From Daedaleopsis sinensis (taxonomy: Eukaryota > Basidiomycota > Agaricomycetes > Polyporales > Polyporaceae): DNA of 64,000 nucleotides. The position numbers and the translations under genes are program-made. Below the pieces are notes generated by a model. That model did no database searches. It was not told the origin of the DNA and was given only the letters and a program-made list of their open reading frames with translations. The stretch covers positions 3,286,001-3,350,000 of the forward strand of contig CM066306.1 of NCBI GenBank assembly GCA_033807695.1, read 5' to 3'. Of the stretch, positions 12,175 to 25,225 are shown in pieces (within the stretch, counting starts at the first letter, position 1; every line of letters starts with the position of its first letter).

Positions 12175-14031
12175 ATGGAGGAATTTGATGTTGTTGTGAT
12201 CGGTGCAGGTGAGTTCTTTTTATGAGCAGCTCTGCGGGCGGCGTGAGACGCCAATCGATCATGACGTGATTGGTCCTTTCTTCTAAACCACGATCACACT
12301 AGAATCGTGGTATGTACATCGTGCTAACAACTCCTTCTCCTAGGCTGGTTTGGCCTGGCGGCAGCGAAAACCTACATCCAGTTGCACTCTGCTTGCACAC
12401 TCCTCGTCATCGAATCGGAATCTACGGTCGGCGGGGTATGGGCACAGTCACGCCTCTATCAGGGGCTCAAGTCTAATAACATGCTGGGCACTTACGAGTA
12501 TCCTGACTTTCCTATGGACTCTGCCACCTTTGGAGTATCGCCTGGTGAACACATCCCCGGCCCTACTGTCCACAAGTATCTTGCTGCGTACGCCGAGCAC
12601 TTCCATGTGTATCCACATATCCGTTTCAACACATACGTCGACGATGCTCAGAAGGCCCCCGAAGGGTGGACGCTCAGGACAACGTGCCTGGACACGGGGG
12701 AACACACACAACTACTAGCGCGCCGGCTCGTTGTGGCGACAGGACTGACATCCGATCCCAATCTCCCATCCTTCACCGACCAAGACAGTTTCCGCGCGCC
12801 CATTTTCCATTCTAAAGACTTCGCAGCACGCGCTGAGACAATCAAGACCGCCGACGCTGTGACGGTCCTAGGAGGGTCAAAGAGCGCATGGGACGCGGCG
12901 TATGCATACGCCACGGCAGGCGTCCCCGTCGACCTGGTCATCCAGAAGAGCGGGCGCGGGCCGGTGTGGATGTCGCCGCCGTACGTGACCCCGCTGAAGA
13001 GGTGGCTCGAGAAGCTTGTGCACATGCGCTTCCTGACCTGGTTCAGCCCGTGCACGTGGGGCGCCGAGGATGGGTACGGGCGCGTGCGCCGCCTGCTGCA
13101 CGGCACCTGGCTCGGACGCAAGCTCGTCGACGTCGTCTGGCACGTCATCGGGTCGGACGTGCTCTCGCTCGTGGGGTTCGACAAGCACCCGGAGATGAAG
13201 AAGCTCAAGCCGTGGCACCCTGTGTTCTGGACGGCCTCGGGGCTCGGGATCCTGAACTACCCGACGGACTTCTTCGAGTTCGTGCGCGAGGGCGTGATCC
13301 GCGTGCACATCGCGGACGTCGAGCGGCTGTCTGAGCACACCGTCCACCTCTCGAACGGCGAGGCGCTCGACGCCGACGCACTTCTCTGCGCCACGGGCTG
13401 GCACTCTACCCCGCCCATCAAGTTCCTCCCCCCGGGAACGGCGGCGAAGCTCGGCCTGCCACACTATTCGTCCGCCTCTGACCCCCTCGTGGCGAAGGCA
13501 GATACGGCCATCCTGCAGGAGTTCCCGCGCCTGAAAGACCAGCCCGCCGTGCCCGCCTCCGTGCGCACGAAGGGCGGCGAGCCCGCACCGAACGAGCCGT
13601 TCCGCCTCTACCGCTTCATCGTCCCGCCCGCGACGCTCGCGGACCGGAGCATCGCGTTCGCGGGCATGATCTCGACGCTACCGACGTCCACCTGCGCGCA
13701 GGCGCAGGCGCTCTGGATTGCGGCGTACTTCGACGGAAAGCTCGAGCCGGCGCGCGTGCCCCGCACGGACGAGGAGGCGCGCTGGACGACGGTGCTGCAC
13801 AGCCAGTTCGGGCGGTGGAGGTACCCGTGCGGGTATGGCCCGCGGGTGCCCGACTTTGCGTTCGACGCGCTGCCGTACCTGGACATGCTGCTGCGGGATA
13901 TGGGGTTGGAGACGCGGAGAAAAAAGGGGTTGCTGGCTGACATGTTTGAACCGTATGGTCCGGAGGATTACAAGGGTCTCGTTGGAGAGTGGGCGGGGAA
14001 GCATGGGGTGCAAGTTGCGACTCAGATGTGA
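12175..14031 (+). CDS. flavin-containing monooxygenase-like protein
   Basis: FAD/NADPH-dependent monooxygenase (FMO/Baeyer-Villiger superfamily), 573 aa from two exons: 12175-12208 and 12344-14031. The FAD Rossmann motif GAGWFG (residues 10-15) is interrupted by the intron. A second dinucleotide fold (LGGSKSAWDAA) and the ATG motif (CATGWHS) are clear. Between them, where these enzymes carry FxGxxxHxxx(F/W), the sequence reads FRAPIFHSKDF, so the glycine is alanine. Substrate unknown; related fungal proteins are often called dimethylaniline monooxygenases and sit near secondary metabolism. GC content is very high in the second exon. The 135-nt intron is longer than most here. Confidence 0.85.
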
Positions 14032-14528
14032 TGCTTTGAATTGACCTTTGGCTGACACAGTATGTTGGTCCGTCAACCACACTCAAGATGGCCATATGCC
14101 CTGCCCTCTGTCTATGGATCACAGAGTAGTCGTTTTGTCCCCGCGAGCTGAGCTCGAGCTCTCAGGCTCAGCTAAGTAGGTTAAGCTGTCACATGATCCA
14201 TCGTGACGTGACGTTTAAGCGCCCTCGCCAGTGCGTTACAGTTGCGTTCCTACTAAGTACTATGATCACCTCGACTCCGTCCTCAGTCCCTTCCATCCCA
14301 TACAGGTAGATCGTTTGTGAATTGAGACCTCACCTCTCGATGCAGCGAGAGTTTCCAGGAACATCACCAGTTGGTTTCAGATTATACCTCGACCCACATC
14401 TGCTCCGAAGTGACTGGAGATCTAGAAGAGCACGCCTTCCCCTTTCGCCGGTGCGCAGGCTAATTTGTAACGATATTTTTGTTGACTAAGTGGGATTTTT
14501 CCGTGTGGTACCTGGACACGCCTTCTGC

Positions 14529-14621
14529 AGACCGCATACGTATTCCTCTCGCCGAACTCCATACGTATCCTCTGGCCGAACTCTTCCAGACCGCATACGT
14601 ATCCTCTGGCCGAACTCTTCC
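14529..14621. repeat. three-copy ~31-bp tandem repeat
   Basis: Three consecutive imperfect copies at 14529-14559, 14560-14587 and 14588-14621 share the core CATACGTATCCTCTGGCCGA. Copy 1 has small changes and copy 2 lacks the leading AGACCG. Confidence 0.85.
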
Positions 14622-14917
14622 ACTAAAAGTTTTTTACTACTAGGGCGACTTTTCCTGCTCGTCGACTGTAAACGACGCATATACACGGCGCCCGACACCG
14701 TGCTGTCTAAAAGATTTTTACGGCATACACAGCGATCCCCCCCTTTCTATCCTCGACTAGCAAGTATCCCTCGGCCCGCAATATCTCTGTCTAATCATAT
14801 TTCACGACATACGTAGGGCTTTTCTGCTGGAGAACAGTGTTGAAGACGTACTACGTATCCCGACCGGCATTTCCTGTCACGGGCCCGGGCTTCAGGTGAG
14901 GGCGGAATCGCTATTGG

Positions 14918-14925
14918 TATAAATA
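14918..14925 (+). promoter_or_regulatory. TATA box of the aldo/keto reductase gene
   Basis: TATAAATA lies 78 bp upstream of the predicted ATG at 15003, a usual spacing for a fungal TATA box with a short leader. An inverted CCAAT (ATTGG) sits immediately upstream. Confidence 0.6.
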
Positions 14926-15002
14926 TCGACACTTACGGGACGAGGATGAACTCCTCGAACACCCTCCCTCAATAACCACAAGCACAAGCTCAGTCAGACA
15001 GC

Positions 15003-16833
<1,831 letters not shown>

Positions 16834-17496
16834 AGACCGGGGCCAGGGCTGAGCTAGATCCATTTCTCAGCCGTGTACAATGTATTGCTTATGTCGGATG
16901 AATGCATGTGCTTGCTTAACCTGAACGTACGCTCTTAGCCCGTTCAATTGTGTGACCCCAGTGCCACAACTAGCAGCGACACCATATTCATAAACTCCTC
17001 ACTTGGTATTTTTTCCTAGTTGTTCCTGTCCCACTTATACACCCCCACAGTCACCATAATCTGCCACACAGTCCAGAGGTAAACAAGAATGGCACGGGAA
17101 AGCATAGGCCACAAACATTTCAGCAGTGTGACAGTATCCTTAACCATCGTGTGGCGCAATACAAATATGTACACCCTCCGGCTCGCAAGCAGTGGCTCAG
17201 CAAGCGCAGACTCAAACTCTTATTACATATTGTTTCAAGCAGTCTGTCTGACTCTGTTCCGCCTCGCCCGTCGCATGCTTTTGCAACATAATTGGTTATG
17301 GGGTCAATGGTATAGAACGTCAAACAGGATGGCACCAACAAAGCGGGCAGTCAAAACCACCTATTGCAAAGCGACCGCTTTCTGGCGGCGCGAGTACTTA
17401 AGCACACTCCCATCCCTTGCACTCTTTTTTCTAACTTTACCACCCTCTAGCGAGCCGCTTCCGAATCACTACAACCACACAAACGCACAACTCATC
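16834..17496. other. intergenic
   Basis: 660 bp between the AKR gene and the next plus-strand gene. An in-frame open stretch reaches back to 17089, but the composition and the good ATG at 17497 suggest it is 5' leader. No gene assigned. Confidence 0.5.
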
Positions 17497-18321
17497 ATGA
17501 ACCCACACGCTCACTGTGACGGGCCCCAGGTCTGGTTGAAAGACAGGGCGAAGCCCATGGTGGTGAGTTCGCCGCTGCTACCCTTCATCGCAAGCAATTC
17601 AACCACGCTTACCACCCCTCCACCACAGTCCGACGAGCCGACCTGGCAGACGATCGACCACCTCCAGGCCGCCAAGACCGGCCCCGCGTCCTACACGGGC
17701 GAGTACGACGCGGTGTGGGCCGGGGCGATCGCCGGCGGTCGGTACGCGCCCCCCTCCTCCCCCCGCCTGCAGCTCTGCGACGACCTCGCCCGACTCCTGC
17801 ACCTCGAGGACGCGCGCCCGCAGCTCGCGCTCACGTTCGCAGAGGCGCGGTACATCTGCGCCGAGCGGCGCACCGAGGTGGCGCTGAAGCTCACGCTCAC
17901 GTACGACGTCCGGCGGTGGAAGGGTGCGCCGCACATGCCGGTTACGCGCTACGCGACGGTGCGCTGCGTCGAGCACCACGCGGGCGGCAGCGTGGTGTGG
18001 GGCGCCCCCGAGCGGTGGTTCGCGGGCGCGACTACGCGGCTGGGGTTCACGCTTGAGGTGGACAGTTCGCCACTGCGGACACCGTTCGTGTATATGGAGT
18101 GGAAGTGCGGGGACACGACCGTCCGGATACTGTTCAAGAAGCGTCAGCGGGGGGAGCAATGCAGCACTCTCACACGCGAGGAGAGGGCACGGTTAGGTAT
18201 AGGGATGACGCACCAGGAGTTTGAAGTCGCGCACATCCTCTCTTTGTTTCAGACGAAGGGGGTAGTGTTCTCTGGAAAGACGCTGGCCGTGAATCCTACC
18301 GGATCTCCTCATGGTGGTTAA
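17497..18321 (+). CDS. uncharacterised protein, family member A
   Basis: I do not recognise this family. The likely protein starts at 17497 and, after removal of a 66-nt GT-AG intron (17563-17628, in frame, so retention would also be open), is 252 aa. No signal peptide or transmembrane segment is evident. The C-terminal half has a beta-rich look: RLGFTLEVD, then TPFVYMEW, a basic KKRQR patch, LTREERARLGIG and a helical end. The same order of elements occurs in the minus-strand genes at 23676-24770 and 25226-25983, so these are paralogues. It is convergent with SF3B3. Function unknown. Confidence 0.7.
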   Translation: MNPHAHCDGPQVWLKDRAKPMVVSSPLLPFIASNSTTLTTPPPQSDEPTWQTIDHLQAAKTGPASYTGEYDAVWAGAIAGGRYAPPSSPRLQLCDDLARLLHLEDARPQLALTFAEARYICAERRTEVALKLTLTYDVRRWKGAPHMPVTRYATVRCVEHHAGGSVVWGAPERWFAGATTRLGFTLEVDSSPLRTPFVYMEWKCGDTTVRILFKKRQRGEQCSTLTREERARLGIGMTHQEFEVAHILSLFQTKGVVFSGKTLAVNPTGSPHGG

Positions 18322-18495
18322 GCACCGAAGACGGAAGCCTAGTGGTTTTGGCGTTGGCAGCGCTTGAAGGGTACTCGAGGTTTAGCGCACAGGACGCTCA
18401 GAAGTACGATAGCAGGACTCTCGTTACATACATGTACAGATAGAAAACGCGGTTACAATGCAACGTACCCTCATTCGTTTGACCTAATCGTAGGC

Positions 18496-21400
18496 TCAGA
18501 ACCCGCTAGCAGTGACGCGGAGTTGCTCAAGCTTCTTGAGCACCTCGCCGACCGTCCGGTCCAGTTCACCCGCGATAGTGCTCTGCTTGTTCGCCGGCAG
18601 CTTCGCGAACGCCTCGCACAAGTCACCGTCGACGACCGCCTTGACCGGTACGTAGTATCCACGCCACGCGAGATGGTCTCGCCCGACCATGCTGAGCTGT
18701 TCTGTGCGCATGTGCTGCTCGAGCGTCGTGAGGAGGTCGACGTCCTCCTTCGACACGAACGGGATGAGGATGCCGATCGTGCCATGTAGGCCCGTGTAGA
18801 GGATGACCTCGCGCCCACCCGCCACCAAGGAGACTTTGTGTAGCGAGGTCGCGATATCCCCGATGTGGAAATGCGCAAGCATTACGGTCTTGTGAGGGGC
18901 GCCAAAGAGAACACCCTTCTCGTGAAGGACGCCGGCACCAGTAGGGTCGTCGTCGACCTGGTCGGAGATTTTGGGGTCCAGGCGGTTGACGAACACGTTC
19001 CCGAACCTGTCGCTCCCAACTACAGTGTTGTAGTCCAGCATAGTCGTGGCGGTGACCCAGCGGGGCTGCACGTCATCCGCGAAGACGAGGAGCTTGTTTT
19101 CTGGCGGCTTGTAGACAGCGTAGAAGACAGATTCCTGCATGTCTCCAACGATGATTCTTGAACCTTGAGTGTTCAAAGTAACAATAGCCGAATTGAAGCT
19201 CTGTGATGTTTTATGAATCAATGACACAATAGGCATCAAGATACCGAACTACATACCTTGGTTTCTACCTTGCGGAGCAGCTTTTTCTTGCCCATGTCAT
19301 ACAGCCGGAGAGACTTGCCAACGCCGGCGACGAGCTTCCCTTGGAAAGCCATGATAGCGAGCGGCACGTCGTTGGTCTCGGTCTATGCATCGTCGATGTT
19401 GATCAGTCAACAAAATATAACTAGCTAGATTTGGGCACTGACCTTGTGCAAGAATTCAAGGTCGCGACCATCATTGATGAAACGATATGTCCTCAAGAAA
19501 CCGCTCGTACATGATCTCGGGGCAAGGAACGTGTCCTGCGCGGTACCGACCACCAGATGCAGTTCGTTATTCTTCGTGGTAAATGGCACGATGGCTATTG
19601 AGAACGCTGCCTCGTTGTTGTCCAGATGAATGACGTTGACTGTTTGAGACTAGATACCAGTGTGAGGACATGACGCAGACAGGGAGCCGCGTGACGGAAC
19701 TCACTTCCAGGGGGTTGATGATGCGAATGCACGACGCCCAAGTACCAGCGGGCGCTTTGGGGCGTCCGAACAGCTCGGGAGGTAGCGAGACCATTTCTTC
19801 GTCAATCGTGCGGCCCTCTTCGCGCTGCGAGGGAACAAATCAGCGATGCACATTGACCGGGGATAAGATGGAATGCTCACCAGCTGTTGTAGCTGCTTGT
19901 TGGCAGCCTCCTCGCCCAGGACGCGATGATCACCTTCGATCAAGTATATGAATCCATTGTGCGGGTGAGGGATGAACTTGCGCGGGGTGTACGACAGCGG
20001 TATTGAGTCTTGCTTGAGCTTCGTACCCAACTTGGGGATCTGGAATATCCTGCGATGGCAAGACGCGTCAGCAACGTGTTCCGACAATGAGAACTTTCGA
20101 AGCGGGTTGGTTCAGCAGGAACAGTTGATAATCCTTCAACACATGCACTCGTAAGGCGCATTCAAAGGGTGGTGATAAGGTGTCATCATCGACCGATTGC
20201 CAGGGCTGTCCTGGACCACTGTCACGAACCACTTACCTGAGAAGACTTCCAGAAATGCCGATCAGCCCCTCTTGGCACAGCTCGGCCGAGAAGCTCCACG
20301 CGTAGTCGAGGTTCTCGAAGATGAGCGGTGTGAAGTGCATGAAGTTCTGGTACGTGTAGTTGAGCCACGGGCGAGACGAGAGCGCAAGGATTGCAGGGTT
20401 TCGCTGGATGTTCACCCGCAGGAGGCGGACTGGGCGGGTACCGAGGAAGCGTGTGCGCGTGTCCGTCAATTGGCCGTTGACGGGATCAAGCACCGTGCGG
20501 AGTAGGACGCCGTTCTGTAAGCCGATGTTGACGAACGTCGTGGGCTGCGTCTTGTTGATCCCCGCATCAAGCATGTCGGCAATGCAGATCGCGGAGGGAG
20601 GCGCGGTCAGGGCTTGCAAACTGATCGTCTCGAGGGTGCTCTCGGGGTCTAGCGACACAATGCGCACAGTTTGGTCTTCACAACCGACAGCCTTGGAAAC
20701 TCATTAGTTACACAAGAGATTGGCAGAGCGTGACAAAAACTCACCAAGAAAGGTGTCCGTTGACGTCCTTCCGGTACCTCGGCGATGCTCAGAGCGAGCA
20801 CGGTGCTTCCCATGGCCTTGCGGTCTTGATACTCGTTTAATTGGCCGTCCAGGTCCAGCTCAAAGTACACAAGCTCAGCCGAGCTCAAAGCTACAACCAC
20901 TTGTCGCTTGTTGGTCGTCGCGCATACGATCGTCTTCCCCGACGGCACCCTCCACTCGTTCACGCGACGATCTGCGAGAACGTGTCGGATACCGTGGGGA
21001 TGGACTTGGAGCAGGGCGTCTGCACCAATCTGCTGTACTGCGAGAGTAGGAGCGGAGGAGAGGAAACCGGTATCCTGGACTTCTTCGATCGTTTCGCCGA
21101 TACACAATACCAGCGTTCCGTTGACGAAAGATAGAATGATGTACGAATCATACGGGTCTATGCAAGGACGGGATCAATGGGAGTTCACAAATAGGAATAA
21201 CTAGTCTCACCGTCTTCCTTCAACTTTGTAGTCCAGACCGCGTTGGGAATACCAGGGAGATCGGAGCTGACGACTTCCTCAACTTCCAAGCCGTGACGCA
21301 AGGTCCTGAACGTACTCCGCGCACCGCGGCCACATGCTGCGAATATCTGAGGGGTGTCAGAGTTCGGCAGCAGATTCATGACCTTCGAGTCCAGGATAGG

Positions 21401-22887
21401 ACAGAGGGACTCGAGCTCGTCCACAAGGGTCAAGTTATCTAACGCGCGAGGTCGGAAGTAGGCGCGCGGAAGGGCTGCTGTAGGATCTGCCATGCCGAAG
21501 GAAGGATAGTCCGCCGAGCTGAACTCTGGCTCGTTGTCGTCGTCGCCGAGCTTCTGGAACTGGTAGAAATAGCTTGGGACAGACATTGGTTAGTGAATAG
21601 TCATTGCGAAAGCTCCACGATGTGACTCACTGGTTCCCGAATTCTGACGCTACGAACAAAAAACCTGACTTCAGAATGCATAGACCGGATGCAACGGGAA
21701 CAGTGTCAAAGTACTTGATTTTGACTGTTTTCACATCCTGCTCCTCGTGCTCGATCGTGACCTTGTATAGATCGCCCTCTTCGCTTTGCAGAAGGAAGAA
21801 AAACGCCCCCTTGTGGGATTTGTCAGTACTTCCAGCGCGATATGTACCAGAAGTCGATAACGAACCTTCATCTTGTGCATGACAGCTGCAGTGATGATTA
21901 TCCCGCGTTCTGGGTCCTCGAGGGGATGGCGTCTTCGTGGGATGGGAATACGATGCTGTGGTGCATCCATGTGTCGGTAAATGATGTGGTCTTCGCAGCA
22001 TACAAGCACACCAGATGGTCCATCATAACGGTCTGACGTCGCGAGTTGGCCACCAGGCACTTGCACAAGAAGGTTGGCGCGAGGATCGGTAGGTTCGCTC
22101 CATTTTCGTACAACATGGTTGAGACCAAGGTCGAGTTCGTAGTAAGTCAACATCTTGCCGCGGCGAGACGTTGAGCACCGGTTCCGCAATTTAAATAGCA
22201 TTGAAACTCACCTTTTCTGCATTATTGAACGCCTCCCCTGTAGGATCCTGGTCCGACTCCGAGTAATCAACCTCCAGCGCAGCGAAAGTAGGGTTCTCGA
22301 AGCCAACATCCAAGCCAACGATGTGGAGGATGATTGCGTTGTTTTTGTGCGCCTCAAGAGGGGAGGAGATGGTGAGGTTCGCAGCGGCGTCCCGGTTGAG
22401 GATGTATACTAGCTTGGCCTTCTCCACAGCGGCGATCATAACGCTACGTCCTTTTGGGTCGGTGGCGAGATATTGCCCGGGCACAATGCGTCGCGCACCA
22501 GACTTGCCATACGTCTCCTGGTGGATTTTGACAAAGTTGCTCGTCTTCGGGTCATAGTCCAAAATGACGATGCGCCCCGAGTCGGACCCTACGATGATAT
22601 AATCTAAGAAGATGGAGAGAGTGAATACGACGAATATGAAGGGACACGTACAAGGGCGCACCCTTGGTACCACCAGTCAGTCGGAAGGCCGCGAGCGAAC
22701 GAATGGAGCCGAAGACGTCGGTTGCCACTACCGTTACGACCTTTCCACTTTGCACATCTGGTCGAAGGAGCTCGAGACGGGTTCCTCTTGAGACAACGAT
22801 CTCCTGTGTCCGAGAGCCAGAAAAGTTGCCCGCGACAGCATGCGTAATCGCGGTCGGGGCCTGGAGGGTCAAGTTGTAGAGGTGCAT
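18496..22887 (-). CDS. RSE1: splicing factor 3B subunit 3 (SF3b130)
   Basis: Scaffold beta-propeller protein of the SF3b complex in U2 snRNP, needed for branch-site recognition; nuclear. Twelve exons (5' to 3'): 22662-22887, 22212-22603, 21866-22153, 21631-21809, 21211-21572, 20745-21157, 20237-20691, 19881-20049, 19705-19824, 19443-19649, 19257-19382, 18496-19200. They join in frame to 1213 aa, against about 1217 in human. Hallmarks include [78 protein letters not shown] and the C-terminal [17 protein letters not shown]. The 184-nt intron between 20053 and 20236 is the longest. Part of the CPSF160/DDB1-like propeller superfamily; length and motifs fit SF3B3, not DDB1. Confidence 0.95.
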
Positions 22888-23675
22888 CGAAGAGGCGACG
22901 CGTCGACGAGGTCGAGCAAGTGGTCCTCAGACAGAGTGTGCGATGAGGGCGGTTGCGGACAGCTGTACCCAGGGGTCCTCCGAGTCCGTCGTGGTCGATG
23001 TCCAGCTGCTCCCCGAACGCGACGTCAACCATTGCCAAAGACTGGGCTGGGCGTCTCAGTTCAGGGACTCCGGACACCGCCTCCTCCTCGTCCTCCATCT
23101 TTGGCGCCTGAATGACTTGAATCAAGTTCAACGTCACTGTTCCCTTCCTACTCAGTACTACTCAGTACCAGGCTCTTGATCCTTGAGATAATGGTTCAAC
23201 TCATTCCGATACATATATCACTGAAAACATTGATGATCAACTCAAGGACGACCGTCGTTCTATTCTCACTGCCCGGCGCTGACGTGCCGCCCTCAGTGGC
23301 TACCTCGCAATCGATTCCACCTCTTTGACCAGACAACATGCAACCCCCAAAGAGGTGCAGCGCTATTTCGCCTTTTGAAGGAGACCCCTATACTGAAGGA
23401 GCTTATCAGACATATCAACGCAACAACTCTGACAGGAAATTTACCGGTCTGTGGATATCCGCTGCCTCAGTGACGTCCTCGCCGCTCCTCATGGTCCAAT
23501 GGAAGAGTGTCTCCCCGTGACTCTGCATAAGCTATATGGCTTCACGTACCAGGTGTATGGCCTGACAAGTGTTTTGAACAGGAGCTGAATAGTACGTCTA
23601 GGTGATCTACTCTACAAAAACATACTCGTCACTAGATCTACAGTAGCAATCCGCAGACACCGACCTCATCATGCA
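22888..23675. other. intergenic
   Basis: 790 bp holding the SF3B3 5' leader side and the 3' end of family member B. No gene seen; repeated CTCAGTAC motifs occur at about 23150-23170. Confidence 0.5.
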
Positions 23676-24770
23676 TCAGCGGCCGTACTCCTCTCGACGG
23701 TACCAGGCGCGCGCCGCCTCCATCTCCATCTCCGCCTCCGACCGTCCAATGCCTAGCGCAGCGCACTCCGCAGACGTCAGCTCCGTGCACGGCGCCCACC
23801 CGTGCTCTCTCTTCCCCACCGTCGAGACAATGCGCACCTCCCCGGGAGGGTCCCCCACGCCCTCAGGCATCTCGCACACCCACACGAGGTAGAGAAACGG
23901 GCTCTGCGTTGGGTCTGCCTCGAGCGTGAAGCTCAGCCCAACGCGCGCCTCCCCGAGCCACGCCGGGTCGTCCCAGCGGATTGCCCACCCCAGCGCGGGG
24001 CACTCGGGCGAGGCGGGGAGGAGGGTGCCCGTGTGCCGTACCGCGCCCCTTGGGCCGGGGCCGGGGCCGGGGCCGGGGCTGGCGTCGGCGTCGGCGTCGG
24101 GGTTGGGGGTGTAGTCGATCGCGATCCGGATCGCGCTAGGGCTGCCGCGGCGGGTGTCGTGCACCAGGAGGACCTGAGGACTGTCTGTGCCGTTCGGATA
24201 GGCCGTCCCCCCGTGCCGTCCAGGTCGGAGCAGCAGGCCTACCTCGAGTAAGATGGGGTCGCCTTCGTCCGCACGGCGGCCCCCCGCGCTTTGCTTCCGC
24301 AGAGGGCGGGACATCGTCTCCGAGTCAGTGTCCATGTCGACGTCGTGCCAATCGTGTCTTCCTCCCGTTCGGAGCCCTGTCTCTGCGTGGTTCGGGACGG
24401 TTGCGCATGCGTAGCCGGAGGGTATGAGCCAGAGCGAGATGGACGCGTCCCTGGCGTTCGTCAGTTCCGCGAGGCCGGGGTACGCCTGCGCGAACACCGC
24501 GTGCTCGCAGCACTGGCAGCCGTCTGCCCACACGTACTCGCTCTTATGTCCGCACGGCGGGGGCGGGTAGTCCCCATTAACGCCGTCAGGCAGCTCCTTA
24601 TGGACTACAGACGCGGCGACGGGGTAGATGCCCATCCATCCCTCGGCGTTTGCGAGCGCGGAATCATGCGAGCGGCGGCGCTGTGGCAGGAGGGTGTCAG
24701 TGTTGGCACTAGTGGTTCGGAAGAACGAGAGCACGCACCACGCCGTATTGTACATAATTTCTCGCCTCAT
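23676..24770 (-). CDS. uncharacterised protein, family member B
   Basis: Function not recognised. A long minus-strand frame ends at 23676; the best in-frame ATG is at 24770, giving up to 364 aa if no intron is present. A good acceptor (CTGACACCCTCCTGCCACAG, ending near 24681) suggests the first exon may be smaller or different. The N-terminal half has a cysteine cluster (CGHKSEY, then GCQCCEH). The middle has a Pro-Gly repeat encoded by GGGGCC units, then Asp-Ala repeats. The C-terminal part matches member A: RVGLSFTLEAD, SPFLYLVWVC, then a Lys/Arg patch and LTSAECAALGIG. Start uncertain. Confidence 0.6.
   Translation of the reverse strand: MRREIMYNTAWCVLSFFRTTSANTDTLLPQRRRSHDSALANAEGWMGIYPVAASVVHKELPDGVNGDYPPPPCGHKSEYVWADGCQCCEHAVFAQAYPGLAELTNARDASISLWLIPSGYACATVPNHAETGLRTGGRHDWHDVDMDTDSETMSRPLRKQSAGGRRADEGDPILLEVGLLLRPGRHGGTAYPNGTDSPQVLLVHDTRRGSPSAIRIAIDYTPNPDADADASPGPGPGPGPRGAVRHTGTLLPASPECPALGWAIRWDDPAWLGEARVGLSFTLEADPTQSPFLYLVWVCEMPEGVGDPPGEVRIVSTVGKREHGWAPCTELTSAECAALGIGRSEAEMEMEAARAWYRREEYGR
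24051..24106. repeat. GGGGCC and GTCGGC microsatellites inside family member B
   Basis: About four GGGGCC units (24057-24079) are followed by three GTCGGC units. On the coding minus strand these give alternating Pro-Gly and Asp-Ala residues. The G-tracts could form a quadruplex. Confidence 0.8.
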
Positions 24771-25225
24771 CCCAAAACTTGGGCATCTGGTCCACACATC
24801 GGCCGCTGCTAGTGTGGGGCGGGTGTGATGCTTAGCGGTCAGCGCTCTTGATCATGACTGGAGCCATAGCCTGAGCAACCTACGTGTCATGGTCACGGTC
24901 GCGGGCTTGAATTTCTGCCAGGGCTTCTTCGATGAGGTCTTCTGCGTACATGTCTCCTTTTAGCCCTGCAGCCGAGTAGTGTGGTTTGAGGATGGGGTGG
25001 CGCTGGGCGTACTAGGAGGATATATAGTGGTGTGTGCTTTGACGAGAGCATCTCTAGCCGTCAATATTATACGACGCTGCGATCAAAGAGTACATTGACG
25101 ATTTAGAGAATGCAAAAGCACGTTACTGATACATGACCACTCTCCAGTGCCACAGGCGCGAAAGCAAACCACAAACATGAGTAAAAGTACAATGACCGAT
25201 GTCCATAACACGTCAACTCCCGTAG
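24771..25225. other. intergenic between family members B and C
   Basis: 455 bp between two minus-strand paralogues. No gene or element recognised. Confidence 0.45.

Larger units (their letters stand above)
14032..15002. other. intergenic with tandem repeat and AKR promoter
   Basis: 970 bp without a gene. It contains a short tandem repeat (14529-14621) and a TATA box near the downstream start; both are listed separately. Confidence 0.6.

Noticed and set aside
12877..13464. Arg/Glu-rich frame opposite the monooxygenase
   Set aside because: Shadow frame caused by very GC-rich codons of the FMO gene.
22604..23137. Minus-strand frame overlapping the SF3B3 5' end (acidic MEDEEEAV start)
   Set aside because: It overlaps SF3B3 exon 1 in another frame; SF3B3 coding is unambiguous, so this is leader sequence.
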